Positions 1 to 8,736 of a DNA stretch of 64,000 nt are shown piece by piece. The notes below the pieces were generated by a model. That model saw only the letters and a program-made list of their open reading frames with translations. It did no database searches and was not told the DNA's origin. Source of the stretch: Anderseniella sp039978075 (lineage in GTDB: Bacteria > Pseudomonadota > Alphaproteobacteria > Rhizobiales > Aestuariivirgaceae); contig JBDWCA010000007.1 in the NCBI GenBank assembly GCA_039978075.1, positions 135,085 to 199,084 of the forward strand, given 5' to 3'. The position numbers and the translations under genes are program-made. Each line of letters starts with the position of its first letter. Positions within the stretch are counted from its first letter, which is position 1.

Positions 1-325
1 GAAATCCGGGCGTACAGACGCCGCACTGAAGTGCCGCATGGTCCAGGAATTTCTGCTGCAGCGGATGCAACTCAGTGCCGTCGGCCATGCCTTCGATGGT
101 CTCGATTTCCCGGTCTTGCGCTTCTGCCCCCAACATCAGGCAGGAACACACCAGCCTGCCGTCAACGATGACTGAGCAGGCGCCGCAATCACCGGTACCG
201 CATCCTTCCTTGGAGCCGGTCATGCCGAGGCGGTCACGCAGGACATCGAGAAGGGTCTCGTCTGCTTCGCAGGAGAATTCCGTATCGTCACCGTTGATGG
301 ATGTTGAAACCTGAATCTGAAACAT
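1..325 (-). CDS. Partial (2Fe-2S)-binding small subunit of a xanthine dehydrogenase/CoxS-type molybdenum hydroxylase
   Basis: About 108 N-terminal residues are present and the gene continues beyond the left edge. The ATG at 325 begins MFQIQVSTSINGDD. A ferredoxin-type cluster motif (EGCGTGDCGAC) is followed by CGVCTPGF at the truncated end, which starts the second [2Fe-2S] site. Subunits of this family pass electrons from the molybdopterin subunit to the FAD subunit. The gene lies 11 bp downstream of the FAD subunit on the same strand, so the order M-S matches cox-type operons, and a large molybdopterin subunit is expected outside the window. The substrate (CO, purine, N-heterocycle or aldehyde) cannot be told from this subunit. 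Confidence 0.9.
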   Translation of the reverse strand, partial: MFQIQVSTSINGDDTEFSCEADETLLDVLRDRLGMTGSKEGCGTGDCGACSVIVDGRLVCSCLMLGAEAQDREIETIEGMADGTELHPLQQKFLDHAALQCGVCTPGF

Positions 326-336
326 GCTTTTTTTCC

Positions 337-1200
337 TCAAGACTTTCCGAGTGCGCGGTCGCGCGCAATGATGGCGGCACGCCGGGCCAGTACGCCGGCA
401 ATATGAGTGCGGAACTCCTTGGTGCCGCGCTTGTCGTCGATGGGCCGGGCAGCGGCAGAGCACACCGCAGCAAGTGCATCCAGTGCGGTATCGTCAATCC
501 GGGAGCCAATCAGTGCCTTGGCCGCCTTGGGGAGCAGCAGCACCGTTGGTGCAACTGCACCCAGACAGACGCGTGCGGCAGTGCACACACCCTTGGCATC
601 AAGCGTCACGCAGACACCGGCGCCGGCGACGGCAATGTCCATCTCGGTGCGCGGAATGAAGCGCAGATAGGCATCACCGGTTCTGGCAGGCTTTGCCGGT
701 AGCAGAATTGCCTCGAGAAGTTCACCCTTTTTCAGGATTGTCTTGCCGGGGCTCTTGCAGATTTTTTCAACAGCGACGCTGCGCTTGCCCTTCGGGCCTC
801 TGATCAGTGCCTTGGCACTGGCGGCAACCATGGCCGGCACGCTGTCGGCGGCAGGCGAGGCATTGCACAGGTTGCCCGCAATGGTTGCGCGGCCCTGTAT
901 CTGGGTGGACCCGATCAGTGCGGCTGCCTCAACAACGCCGGGCCAGGCCTTGGTGAGTGCCGCGTTTTCGCTCATCTCCGATGAAGATACCGCTGCGCCA
1001 ATGGAGAAGCCCTTGCCATCGCGGGCGATCTTGCACATTGGCGATATCCGCTTGATGTCGATGATTGTCTCGGGTTCTGAAAATCCTGACCGCATGCGGA
1101 CCAGGAGGTCGGTACCGCCGGCAAGAATTTGGGTACTGCCCTTGGAACTGGCCAGCAGTTTTACGGCGTCTTTTACAGTAGCCGGTGCGTGATACTGCAT
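337..1200 (-). CDS. FAD-binding middle subunit of a xanthine dehydrogenase/CoxM-type molybdenum hydroxylase
   Basis: A 287-residue protein of usual CoxM length. The N-terminal FAD-binding domain carries AGGTDLLVRM (near residues 30-40) and TIAGNLCNASPAAD, the two FAD-contact motifs of the CO dehydrogenase flavoprotein family. A C-terminal domain (about 175-285) follows. I chose the ATG at 1200 because GGGAG lies 8 bases upstream. An in-frame start at 1233 would add 11 residues that have no support. It forms an operon with the (2Fe-2S) subunit. The 244 bp to the divergent beta-oxidation gene must contain both promoters, but I could not identify them. Confidence 0.9.
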   Translation of the reverse strand: MQYHAPATVKDAVKLLASSKGSTQILAGGTDLLVRMRSGFSEPETIIDIKRISPMCKIARDGKGFSIGAAVSSSEMSENAALTKAWPGVVEAAALIGSTQIQGRATIAGNLCNASPAADSVPAMVAASAKALIRGPKGKRSVAVEKICKSPGKTILKKGELLEAILLPAKPARTGDAYLRFIPRTEMDIAVAGAGVCVTLDAKGVCTAARVCLGAVAPTVLLLPKAAKALIGSRIDDTALDALAAVCSAAARPIDDKRGTKEFRTHIAGVLARRAAIIARDRALGKS

Positions 1201-1444
1201 CGGTAATCTCCCTGATATCATAATCGCAGCCAAGCTACTCTATCAGTTGCCTGTTAGTCGAGACCGTCCTGCGACAGGCTGTGTTGTCGAAACGGCATAT
1301 CAGGTTTCCACATTGTGAAGGATTATGCCGGTTTGAAACGATTGCCAGCACTGGAAGGTCTGACTAGGGTCAAGACTGATCAACAATAATCATTGTGCGG
1401 TGCATATGATGCCGCTTTCAGGTTTGTACCCCCAAGGAGTTTTC

Positions 1445-3568
1445 ATGTCTTCACCCGTTTCCTATTCGCTTGATGGTGCCATTGCCGTGCTCACGGTGGA
1501 CAACCCGCCGGTGAATGCTCTGTCGCAACCGGTTCGCGAAGGGTTGAGCAAGGCCGTTACGCGGTTCGAAGCTGACAACAAGGCAAAGGCCGCAGTGATT
1601 GTCGGGGCCGGGCGGACGTTCTTTGCCGGGGCTGATATCAAGGAATTCGGCAAGCCTCTTGCTGAACCGGGATTACCCGGTGTGGTCAACCAGATCGAAG
1701 CCTGCTCAAAGCCGGTCATTGCCGCGCTGCACGGAACAGCGCTTGGTGGCGGCTTTGAAGTGGCGCTGGGCTGTCACTACCGGGTCGCGGTGGCCTCGGC
1801 CAAGGTCGGCCTGCCGGAGGTTAATCTTGGTATCCTGCCTGGTGCCGGCGGCACCCAGCGCACACCCCGGCTGGCCGGTGTGGAAGCGGCCGCCGGGCTG
1901 ATTACGTCCGGACGGCATATCGGTGCGCAGGAGGCTCTCGAGCTTGGGCTGGTCGACGAAGTGTCCAACGAAACAGACCCGACTGCTGCCGGTGTTGCGT
2001 TCGCCGGATTGATCATCGGCAATGATATGGGACCACGTCCGACACGTGACCTTGACGCCAAACTCGAAGAAGCGCGCGCGCAGGACGGTCTGTTTGACGG
2101 GCTCAGGGCCGCGGCTGAAAAGAAGGCGCGTGGCCAGTTGTCTCCACTGGTGTGTATTGATGCCATCGAGGCGGCTGTGACCGCAAAGAACTTTGATGCC
2201 GGTCTCAAAATGGAGCGCAAACTGTTCGACAAGCTGATGGCGTCGGACCAGCGTGAAGCCCTTATTCATGCATTTTTCGGCGAACGGGCGGTTGGTAAAG
2301 TGCCGGAACTGGAAACTGGCAAAGCGCGCGAGGTGAGCAAGGTCGGTGTTATTGGTGGCGGTACAATGGGCTCCGGCATCAGTGTTGCGCTGCTGAATGC
2401 AGGCTACCATGTGACCATGGTGGAACGCGATGACGATGCCATTGCCGCCGGCCAGGCGAGAGTGGAGAAGACGCTGGAAGGGGGGGTGGCAAGAGGCAAA
2501 ATCTCCTCTGAACAGCGCGACGGAATGCTGGCCGATCAGTTTCACGGCACCACCAGTATGAATGCACTTGCTCATGTCGACCTGGTCATCGAGGCGGTAT
2601 TCGAGAGCATGGATGTCAAGAAGGATGTATTTGGCCAGCTTGATGAGATCTGCAAACCTGGCTGCGTACTGGCGTCCAATACCTCGTACCTGGATGTCAA
2701 TGAAATCGCGGCCATGACCGAAAGGCCGCAAGATGTGATCGGCATGCACTTTTTCTCGCCGGCCAATATCATGCGGCTGCTGGAAATCGTGGTAGCTGAA
2801 AAATCGCATCCGGACGTTGTGGCAACGGCGTTCGCCGTGGCCAAAAAGGCCAAGAAGGTGGGGATCCGGTCCGGCGTATGTGATGGCTTCATCGGCAACC
2901 GGGTGATGGGCAAGTATTTGCGCGTCGCCCAGATGCTTGTCGAAGACGGTGCCACGCCGTATGAGGTCGACGAAGCCGTGGTCGGGTTCGGCTATCCGAT
3001 GGGACCGTTTTCCATGTCGGATCTCGCCGGCATGGATATCGGCTGGGCGACGCGCAAGCGCAAGGCGGCAACACGTGATCCCAATGAACGGTATGCGTCT
3101 GACTGGATGGACAGGATTTGCGAACAGGGCCATTACGGCCAGAAAACCGGGCGTGGAACTTACACTTACCCGAAAGGTGCCCGCAAAGGTGAACACGAGC
3201 CGGAGACGCTCAGCATCATCGAAGATGTGCGACGGGAAAAGGGCATCAACGCCCGTGATTTTTCCGCAGATGAAATCATGGAGCGCTATATGGCGGCGAT
3301 GATCAATGAAGGCGCCAAGGTGCTGGAAGAAGGTATCGCGTTGCGCCCGGTGGACATCGATATGGTGCAATTGTTTGGTTACGGCCACCCGCGCTGGCGC
3401 GGTGGGCCGATGAAGTATGCCGACATGCAGGGTCTCGACAATATCCTGGCATCGATCCGCAAGTTTGAAACCGAAGACGCCTGGTTCTGGAAACCGGCGC
3501 AATTGCTGGTTGATCTTGTGGAAAAGGGTGAAACTTTTGACAGCCTGAACAAGAAGGAAGTTTCGTGA
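1445..3568 (+). CDS. Bifunctional enoyl-CoA hydratase/3-hydroxyacyl-CoA dehydrogenase (FadJ-like)
   Basis: A 707-residue fused beta-oxidation enzyme. The crotonase domain (about 1-190) has the oxyanion-hole segment GTALGGGFEVALG and the catalytic-Glu region LPEVNLGILPGAGG. The dehydrogenase half starts near residue 295 with the Rossmann motif VGVIGGGTMGSG, followed by two C-terminal 3HCDH domains. It hydrates trans-2-enoyl-CoA and oxidises the product to 3-ketoacyl-CoA with NAD+. The ATG at 1445 has AAGGAG just upstream; the in-frame ATG-type start at 1400 lacks one. The stop overlaps the thiolase start by one base, so the two genes are translationally coupled. The length and domain order resemble FadJ/peroxisomal bifunctional enzymes. 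Confidence 0.94.
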   Translation: MSSPVSYSLDGAIAVLTVDNPPVNALSQPVREGLSKAVTRFEADNKAKAAVIVGAGRTFFAGADIKEFGKPLAEPGLPGVVNQIEACSKPVIAALHGTALGGGFEVALGCHYRVAVASAKVGLPEVNLGILPGAGGTQRTPRLAGVEAAAGLITSGRHIGAQEALELGLVDEVSNETDPTAAGVAFAGLIIGNDMGPRPTRDLDAKLEEARAQDGLFDGLRAAAEKKARGQLSPLVCIDAIEAAVTAKNFDAGLKMERKLFDKLMASDQREALIHAFFGERAVGKVPELETGKAREVSKVGVIGGGTMGSGISVALLNAGYHVTMVERDDDAIAAGQARVEKTLEGGVARGKISSEQRDGMLADQFHGTTSMNALAHVDLVIEAVFESMDVKKDVFGQLDEICKPGCVLASNTSYLDVNEIAAMTERPQDVIGMHFFSPANIMRLLEIVVAEKSHPDVVATAFAVAKKAKKVGIRSGVCDGFIGNRVMGKYLRVAQMLVEDGATPYEVDEAVVGFGYPMGPFSMSDLAGMDIGWATRKRKAATRDPNERYASDWMDRICEQGHYGQKTGRGTYTYPKGARKGEHEPETLSIIEDVRREKGINARDFSADEIMERYMAAMINEGAKVLEEGIALRPVDIDMVQLFGYGHPRWRGGPMKYADMQGLDNILASIRKFETEDAWFWKPAQLLVDLVEKGETFDSLNKKEVS

Positions 3569-4749
3569 TGCGTGAAGCTGTAATTGTCTCCACTGCCCGC
3601 ACGGCCATCGGCAAGGCGTTTCGCGGTTCATTCAACATGACCCACGGCGCCACCATGGGCGGTGCTGCAGCCGCTGTTGCCATTGCACGCTCCGGTGTTG
3701 ATCCGGACATGATAGAGGACTGCATCATGGGCTGCGGTTTTCCCGAAGGGGCCACGGGGTCCAACATTGCCCGTCAGATTGCGATACGCGCGGGATTGCC
3801 GGTTACGGCGTGCGGCATGACCATCAACCGGTTTTGCTCATCAGGCCTGCAGGCGCTGGCCCTGGCAGCGCACCGGATTACCGAAGAGGCAACACCGGCA
3901 GTTCTGGCGGGCGGGCTGGAATCCATTTCGCTGGTCCAGGACGCTGCCTCGCAAGGGGCAGCGCGTGAAGCCTGGCTTACGGAAAACAAGCCTGAAATCT
4001 ACATGGCGATGATCGACACGGCCGATATCGTGGCTGAACGCTACGGCGTGTCCCGTGAAGCACAGGACGAATATGCGCTGGCCAGCCAGCAGCGCACAGC
4101 TGATGCACAGGCGGCGGGCAAGTTCGGTGATGAGATCATTCCGGTCACCACGACAATGGGCATGAAGAACAAGGAGACCGGTGAAATCACTACGCATGAA
4201 GTGACGATTGAGGCAGATGAATGCAATCGGCCGTCGACAACGCTGGAAGGCCTTGCCGGTCTGCAACCGGTGCGCGGTGAAGACAAGTTCATTACGGCGG
4301 GCAATGCCTCGCAATTGTCGGACGGCGCTGCCTGCCTGGTGGTGATGGAGGCGAAGGAAGCAGAGCGTAAGGGCCTTGATCCGCTGGGTGCATTCAGGGG
4401 TTTCACGGTTGCCGGCTGCGAACCGGATGAAATGGGTATCGGTCCGGTGTTCGCCGTGCCTCGACTGCTGGAGCGTACAGGCCACAAGATGGGTGATATT
4501 GACCTGTGGGAACTGAACGAGGCATTTGCCTCGCAGGTCCTGTACAGCCGTGACACGCTGGGCATTCCCGACGAAATACTCAATGTCAACGGCGGGTCCA
4601 TTGCCATCGGGCATCCATATGGCATGACTGGTGCGCGCCAGGTCGGCCATGTCCTGCTGGAAGGGAAACGGCGCGGGGCAAAGAAAGCTGTTGTGACCAT
4701 GTGTATTGGCGGTGGCCAGGGGGCTGCCGGGTTAATCGAGATATTTTAA
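3568..4749 (+). CDS. Acetyl-CoA C-acyltransferase (thiolase)
   Basis: A 393-residue full-length thiolase. All three active-site segments are visible: the nucleophilic Cys in NRFCSSGLQAL, the His in GGSIAIGHPYGMTGAR and the second Cys in CIGGGQGAAG. It cleaves 3-ketoacyl-CoA to acetyl-CoA and a shortened acyl-CoA, or condenses acetyl-CoA in reverse. The ATG at 3568 is used, preceded by AAGGAAG; a GTG one codon earlier is in frame. It is coupled to the upstream FadJ-like gene, so its role is probably degradative. GC-rich inverted bases follow the stop near 4750-4767, but without a T tract. Confidence 0.95.
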   Translation: MREAVIVSTARTAIGKAFRGSFNMTHGATMGGAAAAVAIARSGVDPDMIEDCIMGCGFPEGATGSNIARQIAIRAGLPVTACGMTINRFCSSGLQALALAAHRITEEATPAVLAGGLESISLVQDAASQGAAREAWLTENKPEIYMAMIDTADIVAERYGVSREAQDEYALASQQRTADAQAAGKFGDEIIPVTTTMGMKNKETGEITTHEVTIEADECNRPSTTLEGLAGLQPVRGEDKFITAGNASQLSDGAACLVVMEAKEAERKGLDPLGAFRGFTVAGCEPDEMGIGPVFAVPRLLERTGHKMGDIDLWELNEAFASQVLYSRDTLGIPDEILNVNGGSIAIGHPYGMTGARQVGHVLLEGKRRGAKKAVVTMCIGGGQGAAGLIEIF

Positions 4750-4941
4750 GCGCGCCGGTCGGCGCTACTGCCAGATTCTGTCCGTACAAATCCTTGAATT
4801 GTGGTCGAAAAGTGTTGGCCGGGGGCTTTAACCACCGGCCAGAATCACACTACTGCTATGGCATGTTTATTACCTTACGTTGTTAATCTCACCTTACGTA
4901 AGATAATGAATGCAAACATTGTTTCGGCAGGGGCGGCTAAA

Positions 4942-5940
4942 ATGAAAACTCTCTATTCTTCGGCTATTGGCTGTATGGCAATGGCATGTGTGACCATGAC
5001 GGGCACCGCGAATGCGGCCGACATGGACTATGAAGCAGCCATGGAGCTTGCGGTTTCCGGTGTGGTGGAATCCTGGAACGGATATTCCATCGTCAGCGGC
5101 TACTCGCCAGCCAACGGCAATGCAGCAAACGTCCTGTCGCGTGACAGTTATTTCGTGTCCGGCACCAGTGGCCGGCTGAGCCTGCCACTCGGTGGCCATC
5201 TTTCAATTCAGCAGGATGTCGACCTGGAGATCACCGGCAACGCTTACGAAGACGAGACAGGCAACACGTTCATCTATTCATACCAGATGGGGACCCATGC
5301 GAGTTTGCGCGATCCGGGCACCGGCCTGATCGGCGCGTTTGGTGGCTGGGGCGGCGGCACGACCGACGGCAATGGCGGCAACAATGAAAATGCCGACAGT
5401 CTGCAGTACCGGTTCATCGGTGGTGAAGCGCAAGCCTATCTTGAAGATCTGACGCTGTATGTTCAGGCCGGGTATCTTGATGCCGAGCGTACCAACAATC
5501 AGAACCAGGACGATACATTCCGCGATGCCATTTTTGTGCGCGGTGTCGCGCGCTGGTTCATGAGTGAATCCTCCAGGCTGGAACTGGAATTTTCCTATGC
5601 CGATGGCGATGCAGATACCGAACCTGACTCCCATACAGTCGTTGAATGGGGGGTGCGATATGACACCGTGCTGGCCGGGTTGCCGATCATTGGCGATACA
5701 CCGGTCTTTGTGAAATACCGGGGTGCGCGGTTTGAGAATGAAGATGCCCCCGGCAATGGCGGTGGTGGCGGTGGCGGTGAAGGTGGCTTCGATTCCGAAG
5801 ACTATCTCGATCATACCATCATGGTTGGTACAAGCTGGTCATTCGGCGGCGACAACATGAAACAGTTTGACCGTGTTGGTGCGACGCTGAACCTGCCAAA
5901 CTTTGGGCGCTGGGTCGCAAGTGGCGAAAACCTCGACTGA
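4942..5940 (+). CDS. Putative outer-membrane beta-barrel protein with signal peptide
   Basis: A 332-residue protein of unrecognised family. The start at 4942 gives a clean Sec signal peptide (MKTLYSSAIG..., cleavage after TANA). An in-frame ATG at 4906 would place 12 residues ahead of the signal. The mature chain has alternating polar/hydrophobic stretches, many Gly, Asn, Asp and aromatic residues, few Lys and no hydrophobic helix, as in outer-membrane barrels. A run of seven glycines near residue 275 probably lies in a surface loop. It follows the beta-oxidation genes after 190 bp, so uptake of a hydrophobic substrate is possible, but it does not look like FadL. A terminator follows it. Confidence 0.6.
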   Translation: MKTLYSSAIGCMAMACVTMTGTANAADMDYEAAMELAVSGVVESWNGYSIVSGYSPANGNAANVLSRDSYFVSGTSGRLSLPLGGHLSIQQDVDLEITGNAYEDETGNTFIYSYQMGTHASLRDPGTGLIGAFGGWGGGTTDGNGGNNENADSLQYRFIGGEAQAYLEDLTLYVQAGYLDAERTNNQNQDDTFRDAIFVRGVARWFMSESSRLELEFSYADGDADTEPDSHTVVEWGVRYDTVLAGLPIIGDTPVFVKYRGARFENEDAPGNGGGGGGGEGGFDSEDYLDHTIMVGTSWSFGGDNMKQFDRVGATLNLPNFGRWVASGENLD

Positions 5941-5961
5941 TCTTGCAAATCTGACTGACTG

Positions 5962-5991
5962 AAAAGGCCGTCCGGACTGGAGGGCTTTTTT
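5962..5991 (+). terminator. Rho-independent terminator of the outer-membrane protein gene
   Basis: Left arm AAAAGGCCGTCC pairs with GGAGGGCTTTT across a 5-base loop (GGACT), with one mismatch and one bulge. A run of six T follows. It lies 21 bp after the stop codon and faces a convergent gene; the mirrored A-tract could also serve the leftward acyl-CoA ligase. Confidence 0.65.
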
Positions 5992-5998
5992 GGTTTGA

Positions 5999-6018
5999 TG
6001 ACCTCCACGTGGAGGTCA
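5999..6018. repeat. Perfect 20-bp palindrome over the stop codon of the acyl-CoA ligase gene
   Basis: TGACCTCCACGTGGAGGTCA reads identically on both strands. Its right end contains the leftward TGA stop. It may form a termination hairpin for the ligase mRNA or be a protein-binding site; no T tract follows on the minus strand. Confidence 0.7.
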
Positions 6019-7533
6019 CTCTTCGCTGTTTGCAGCCAGTTCATCCGCAAAGACCGTGGTCAGCCTGGCCTTGAGTATCTTGCCGGATGGCGCGGCGGGC
6101 AACTGATCTGAAATAATCCAGCGTGTCGGATGCTTATAGGCTGCGAGCCGGTCTTTCAGGTGATCTTTCAGATGACCCGGCACCAGACCGTTACCCGTGA
6201 GCGGCTGAATGAAAGCCACAATATCTTCATTGCCGTTGGTGGCGTGGCCAATGACGGCGGCCTGCACCACCTGCGGATGCTGGTTCAGGGCGGCTTCCAC
6301 TTCCAGCGGATAGACATTGAACCCGGACCGGATGATCAGTTCTTTGGCGCGTCCGGTGATGTGCAGGTTTCCGTGCTCGTCCTGAAAACCAAGATCACCG
6401 GTCCGCAACCAGCCGTCATCGTCGAGAACTTCATCGGTTGCGGTCTGATTGCGATAATAACCTGTCATGATATTCGGTCCGCGAATGGCAATTTCGCCAA
6501 TCCCATCCTCACCGGGGTGTTTAATCCGGATCTCCTGATCTGCCAGCATCTTGCCCACCGACGTATCGGCTCGCGTTGCACCGGGACGGGTTGCCGCAAT
6601 ACCGGCGGTTGCCTCGGTCATGCCGTAGCCGTTGAACAGAGGTAGTCCGAAGAACGCTTCCACTTTCTGTTTCCACGCAAGGTCAAGCGGTGCACCGCCT
6701 GACGATATGTATCTGAGGCGTTCGGCCTTCAGATTCTGCAAGCCGCACTGGCTGGCGTGAGCCATCAGCAGTGCGTGCATCTGCGGCACGGCTGGAAAAA
6801 TCGATACTCGCGATTGCAGGGCGGCAAATGTAACTCCCGCATCAAAGCGCGGCACAAGTTCCAGGTGTGCGCCCACGGCCAGCCCGGCCATGAAGGCCGA
6901 TGACAGCCCGAAGATGTGGGTCAGCGGCAACACCGCATATATGTAATCCGCTGATGTGATTTCGCGATGCGACGCCGACGTCTGTCCGCCATATATCAGG
7001 TTGGCGTGGGTCAACATGACACCCTTGGGGTCGCCGGTTGTGCCGGTTGTATACAGCAAGGTGGCAACCTGGCTTGCGTCTTCGCTGCCGGGTTCGGCAA
7101 TAGTGCCCGGTTGAACTGCGAGCATGGCCTGTTCCGGCCCGGCGTTTATGGTGCGCGCTCCGGCAGCATGCGCATGGTCCAGTGCGGCCTTTGACACTGT
7201 GTTGGTGAACAGCGTGGCTGCCGGTTGTGCATGATCGCGGATACGGTCGATTTCGGGGGCTGACAAGCGTGCGTTTACCGGCACTGACCAGGCATCGAGC
7301 AGACTTGCGGCAATCAGTCCGGCAGCGGCGGTGAACGAGTTTTCCGCTACCAGCATCACCCGGTGCCCCGGTCCTACGCCTGTTTTTCGAAGTTCATCGG
7401 CGAGGTTTTGCGCGGCCTGCAGCCAGCCGGCAAAGGTGATGTCACCGGCCTGAGCAGTGGTAAGGGCAATTGCGTCCGGCGCATGGGCAGCCTGATGTTC
7501 AAGCAGGTGGTGTATCCGTGAAAACGATGTCAT
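6016..7533 (-). CDS. Acyl-CoA synthetase / AMP-dependent fatty acid-CoA ligase
   Basis: A 505-residue adenylate-forming enzyme. The P-loop-like motif YTTGTTGDPKGVMLTH, the aromatic-box motif GYGMTEA, the hinge region GWLRTGDLG, GRAKELIIRSGFNVYPLEVE and the catalytic Lys in PSGKILKA are all present and in the usual order. It activates a carboxylic acid to acyl-AMP and then acyl-CoA. The facing beta-oxidation genes suggest a fatty or aryl acid. Chain length is not predictable. The ATG at 7533 is taken as start without a strong ribosome binding site. Confidence 0.9.
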   Translation of the reverse strand: MTSFSRIHHLLEHQAAHAPDAIALTTAQAGDITFAGWLQAAQNLADELRKTGVGPGHRVMLVAENSFTAAAGLIAASLLDAWSVPVNARLSAPEIDRIRDHAQPAATLFTNTVSKAALDHAHAAGARTINAGPEQAMLAVQPGTIAEPGSEDASQVATLLYTTGTTGDPKGVMLTHANLIYGGQTSASHREITSADYIYAVLPLTHIFGLSSAFMAGLAVGAHLELVPRFDAGVTFAALQSRVSIFPAVPQMHALLMAHASQCGLQNLKAERLRYISSGGAPLDLAWKQKVEAFFGLPLFNGYGMTEATAGIAATRPGATRADTSVGKMLADQEIRIKHPGEDGIGEIAIRGPNIMTGYYRNQTATDEVLDDDGWLRTGDLGFQDEHGNLHITGRAKELIIRSGFNVYPLEVEAALNQHPQVVQAAVIGHATNGNEDIVAFIQPLTGNGLVPGHLKDHLKDRLAAYKHPTRWIISDQLPAAPSGKILKARLTTVFADELAANSEE

Positions 7534-7629
7534 CTTGCAGCCTAGGTCAGGACTGATTAATGGGTTTCGAGTACAGACTAGACGGCTGCGGGCTCCGCCG
7601 CCAGCCAGTAAACCAAGGAGTTTCAGGTT

Positions 7630-8736
7630 ATGATGCGCCCATCCCTTTCATCTCTCGTTGCGGAACTGCCCTCTACCGTCCCGTTTGTCGGACCGGAAGC
7701 GCAGGAACGGGCCCGCGGAGAAGAATTCAAGGCTCGTATCGGTGCCAATGAAAGCGTGTTCGGGCCATCTGACATGGTGGTCCAGGCCATGCAGGCGGAG
7801 GCAATTGAAGCATGGAAATATTGCGATCCTGAGTGTCATGATCTGAAACAGGCGCTGGCTGCCTGGAACGGTGTATCACCGGACAATATCCTGATCGGCG
7901 AAGGCATTGACGGTCTGTTCGGGGTCACTGCGAGACTTTTCGTTGAGCCAGGTGACAAGGTCGCAACCTCTGCCGGAGCCTATCCCACTTTCAATTATCA
8001 GGTTGCAGGCGCGGGCGGCGATATCGTCACCACGGCCTATGTTGAAGATCGCGAAGACCTGGCGTCGCTGCTGGCGCTGGCGAAGCGTGAAAATGCCAAG
8101 ATGATCTTCCTGGCAAATCCGGACAATCCCATGGGAACATGGTGGCGCGGCGCCGAGATCGACACAATGATCAAGGATCTTCCGGAAGGTGTTGTCCTGT
8201 GCCTGGATGAAGCTTATGGCGAATTTGCACCTGCCGGTACGATGCCGGACCTGGATGTGCACAATTCGCAAGTATTGCGGTTCCGCACGTTTTCCAAAGC
8301 CTATGGCTTGGCCGGTTGCCGGATCGGCTACATCATCGGCGAAGCGGAAATCATCAAGTCGTTTGACAAGATCCGTAATCATTTTGGTGTCAACCGGATT
8401 GCGCAGGCAGGTGCACTGGCGGCACTGGCGGACAATGACTGGCTGGAAGCCGTTGTCATGCGGGTGCACAGTGCCCGTGACCGGATTTGCCGGATCGCCC
8501 ATGACAATGGACTGGAGACGGTACCATCTGCGACCAACTTCGTTGCCATTGACTGCGGCCGTGACGGTGCCTTTGCCAAAGCGGTTATGGAAGGTCTGCT
8601 GGCTCAGGGCGTGTTTGTGCGGATGCCCGGGGTCGAACCGCTCAACCGCTGTATCCGTGTATCTGCGGGCCGCGAGGATGACCTGGATTGTTTTGAATCA
8701 GCCTTGCCCATCGCCCTTGCCGACGCCGGCAAATGA
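7630..8736 (+). CDS. Histidinol-phosphate aminotransferase-like PLP enzyme
   Basis: A 368-residue fold-type I aminotransferase. ANESVFGPS near the N-terminus, the NPDNPMGTW motif, CLDEAYGEF and the PLP lysine in FRTFSKAYGLAGCRIGY match the HisC-like class. The ATG at 7630 has AAGGAG 9 bases upstream. It overlaps the next gene, an EamA transporter, by 4 bp. It lies outside any histidine operon, so it may act on an aromatic or other amino acid rather than in histidine synthesis, with the transporter moving the product. The substrate is unresolved. Confidence 0.85.
   Translation: MMRPSLSSLVAELPSTVPFVGPEAQERARGEEFKARIGANESVFGPSDMVVQAMQAEAIEAWKYCDPECHDLKQALAAWNGVSPDNILIGEGIDGLFGVTARLFVEPGDKVATSAGAYPTFNYQVAGAGGDIVTTAYVEDREDLASLLALAKRENAKMIFLANPDNPMGTWWRGAEIDTMIKDLPEGVVLCLDEAYGEFAPAGTMPDLDVHNSQVLRFRTFSKAYGLAGCRIGYIIGEAEIIKSFDKIRNHFGVNRIAQAGALAALADNDWLEAVVMRVHSARDRICRIAHDNGLETVPSATNFVAIDCGRDGAFAKAVMEGLLAQGVFVRMPGVEPLNRCIRVSAGREDDLDCFESALPIALADAGK

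Noticed and set aside
1706..3631. A 641-residue open frame on the minus strand over the FadJ-like gene
   Set aside because: It is antisense to a full-length enzyme with all motifs, and its own translation is rich in Arg/His/Cys and has no recognisable domain. Long antisense frames are common in GC-rich coding DNA.
4750..4767. GC-rich inverted bases after the thiolase stop as a terminator
   Set aside because: The stem is short with a bulge, and no T tract follows.
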